A stretch of 13,680 nt of DNA from the NCBI GenBank assembly GCA_021785115.1, contig JAJYGO010000327.1, positions 1-13,680 on the forward strand, written 5' to 3'. The DNA comes from Chloroflexota bacterium. Its GTDB lineage: Bacteria; Chloroflexota; Limnocylindria; Limnocylindrales; CSP1-4. The notes beneath the pieces were generated by a model that saw only the letters and a program-made list of their open reading frames with translations, made no database searches and was not told the origin of the DNA. Of this stretch, positions 13,585-13,680 are shown piece by piece. The first letter of the stretch is position 1; each line of letters begins with the position of its first letter. The position numbers and the translations under genes were made by a program.

Positions 13585-13638
13585 CGCCTGCCGGGGCGGC
13601 GGGCCCCGGGCAGGCGGCGGGGACGGCCCGAGCGGGCC
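13585..13638 (+). terminator. Tandem hairpins after cobQ, probable terminator
   Basis: CGCCTGCC plus GGGGC (13585-13597) pairs with GCCCC and GGCAGGCG (13603-13616) to give 13 base pairs with a single bulged G at 13608 and a five-base loop. A second hairpin, GGCCC-GAGC-GGGCC (13625-13638), follows and is succeeded by TT. The first begins 12 bases after the cobQ stop. With no long T-tract this is not a textbook intrinsic terminator, but position and strength make a transcript 3' end likely. Confidence 0.55.
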
Positions 13639-13680
13639 TTCCCGAGCCGCCCCGCCCGGTGTCCCGTTCCTGAGGTCGCC

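Overview
This is very G+C-rich bacterial DNA with tightly packed genes, many GTG starts and several stop/start overlaps. It has no rRNA, tRNA, CRISPR array or insertion sequence that I can see. The composition and gene content would suit a high-G+C free-living bacterium such as a Chloroflexota or Actinomycetota lineage. I cannot fix the phylum from sequence alone.

Layout. (1) 1-1597: an ArsN2-like GNAT acetyltransferase, a short gap with 11-bp tandem repeats, and a PPK2-family polyphosphate kinase. (2) 1604-3400, minus strand: an MFS permease and, just upstream of it, a decayed MacB/FtsX-type ABC permease (N-terminal half missing, two frameshifts, an internal deletion). (3) 3457-5609: an alpha/beta hydrolase whose stop overlaps the GTG start of an unusual fusion protein. 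The fusion has a peptidase-S51/cyanophycinase-like domain followed by the tRNA-binding C-terminal part of cysteinyl-tRNA synthetase. (4) 5720-6061: a single-domain rhodanese. (5) 6077-8194: a MarR regulator divergent from a two-gene DrrAB-like ABC exporter. Their -10 elements overlap and a candidate operator lies between them. (6) 8520-9545: a short-form 6-phosphogluconate dehydrogenase, followed by a possible relic reading frame. (7) 9678-13573: two divergent MFS permeases. The rightward one overlaps cobyric acid synthase (cobQ) by 4 bases, and cobQ is followed by two strong hairpins.

The window is mixed housekeeping and accessory DNA: energy/nucleotide metabolism (PPK2, 6PGDH), cofactor synthesis (CobQ), and many transporters (three MFS, one ABC exporter, one dead ABC permease). 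Two kinds of gene start are visible. PPK2, the rhodanese, the ABC ATPase, the ABC permease and 6PGDH have purine-rich Shine-Dalgarno sites. The five other genes that are first in their units (two leftward MFS, the rightward MFS, the alpha/beta hydrolase and MarR) have no clear site. Each instead has a TANNNT-like hexamer 6-8 bases before the start codon, the signature of leaderless transcripts. The best candidate for undescribed biology is the S51-like/CysRS-C-terminal fusion at 4317-5609.
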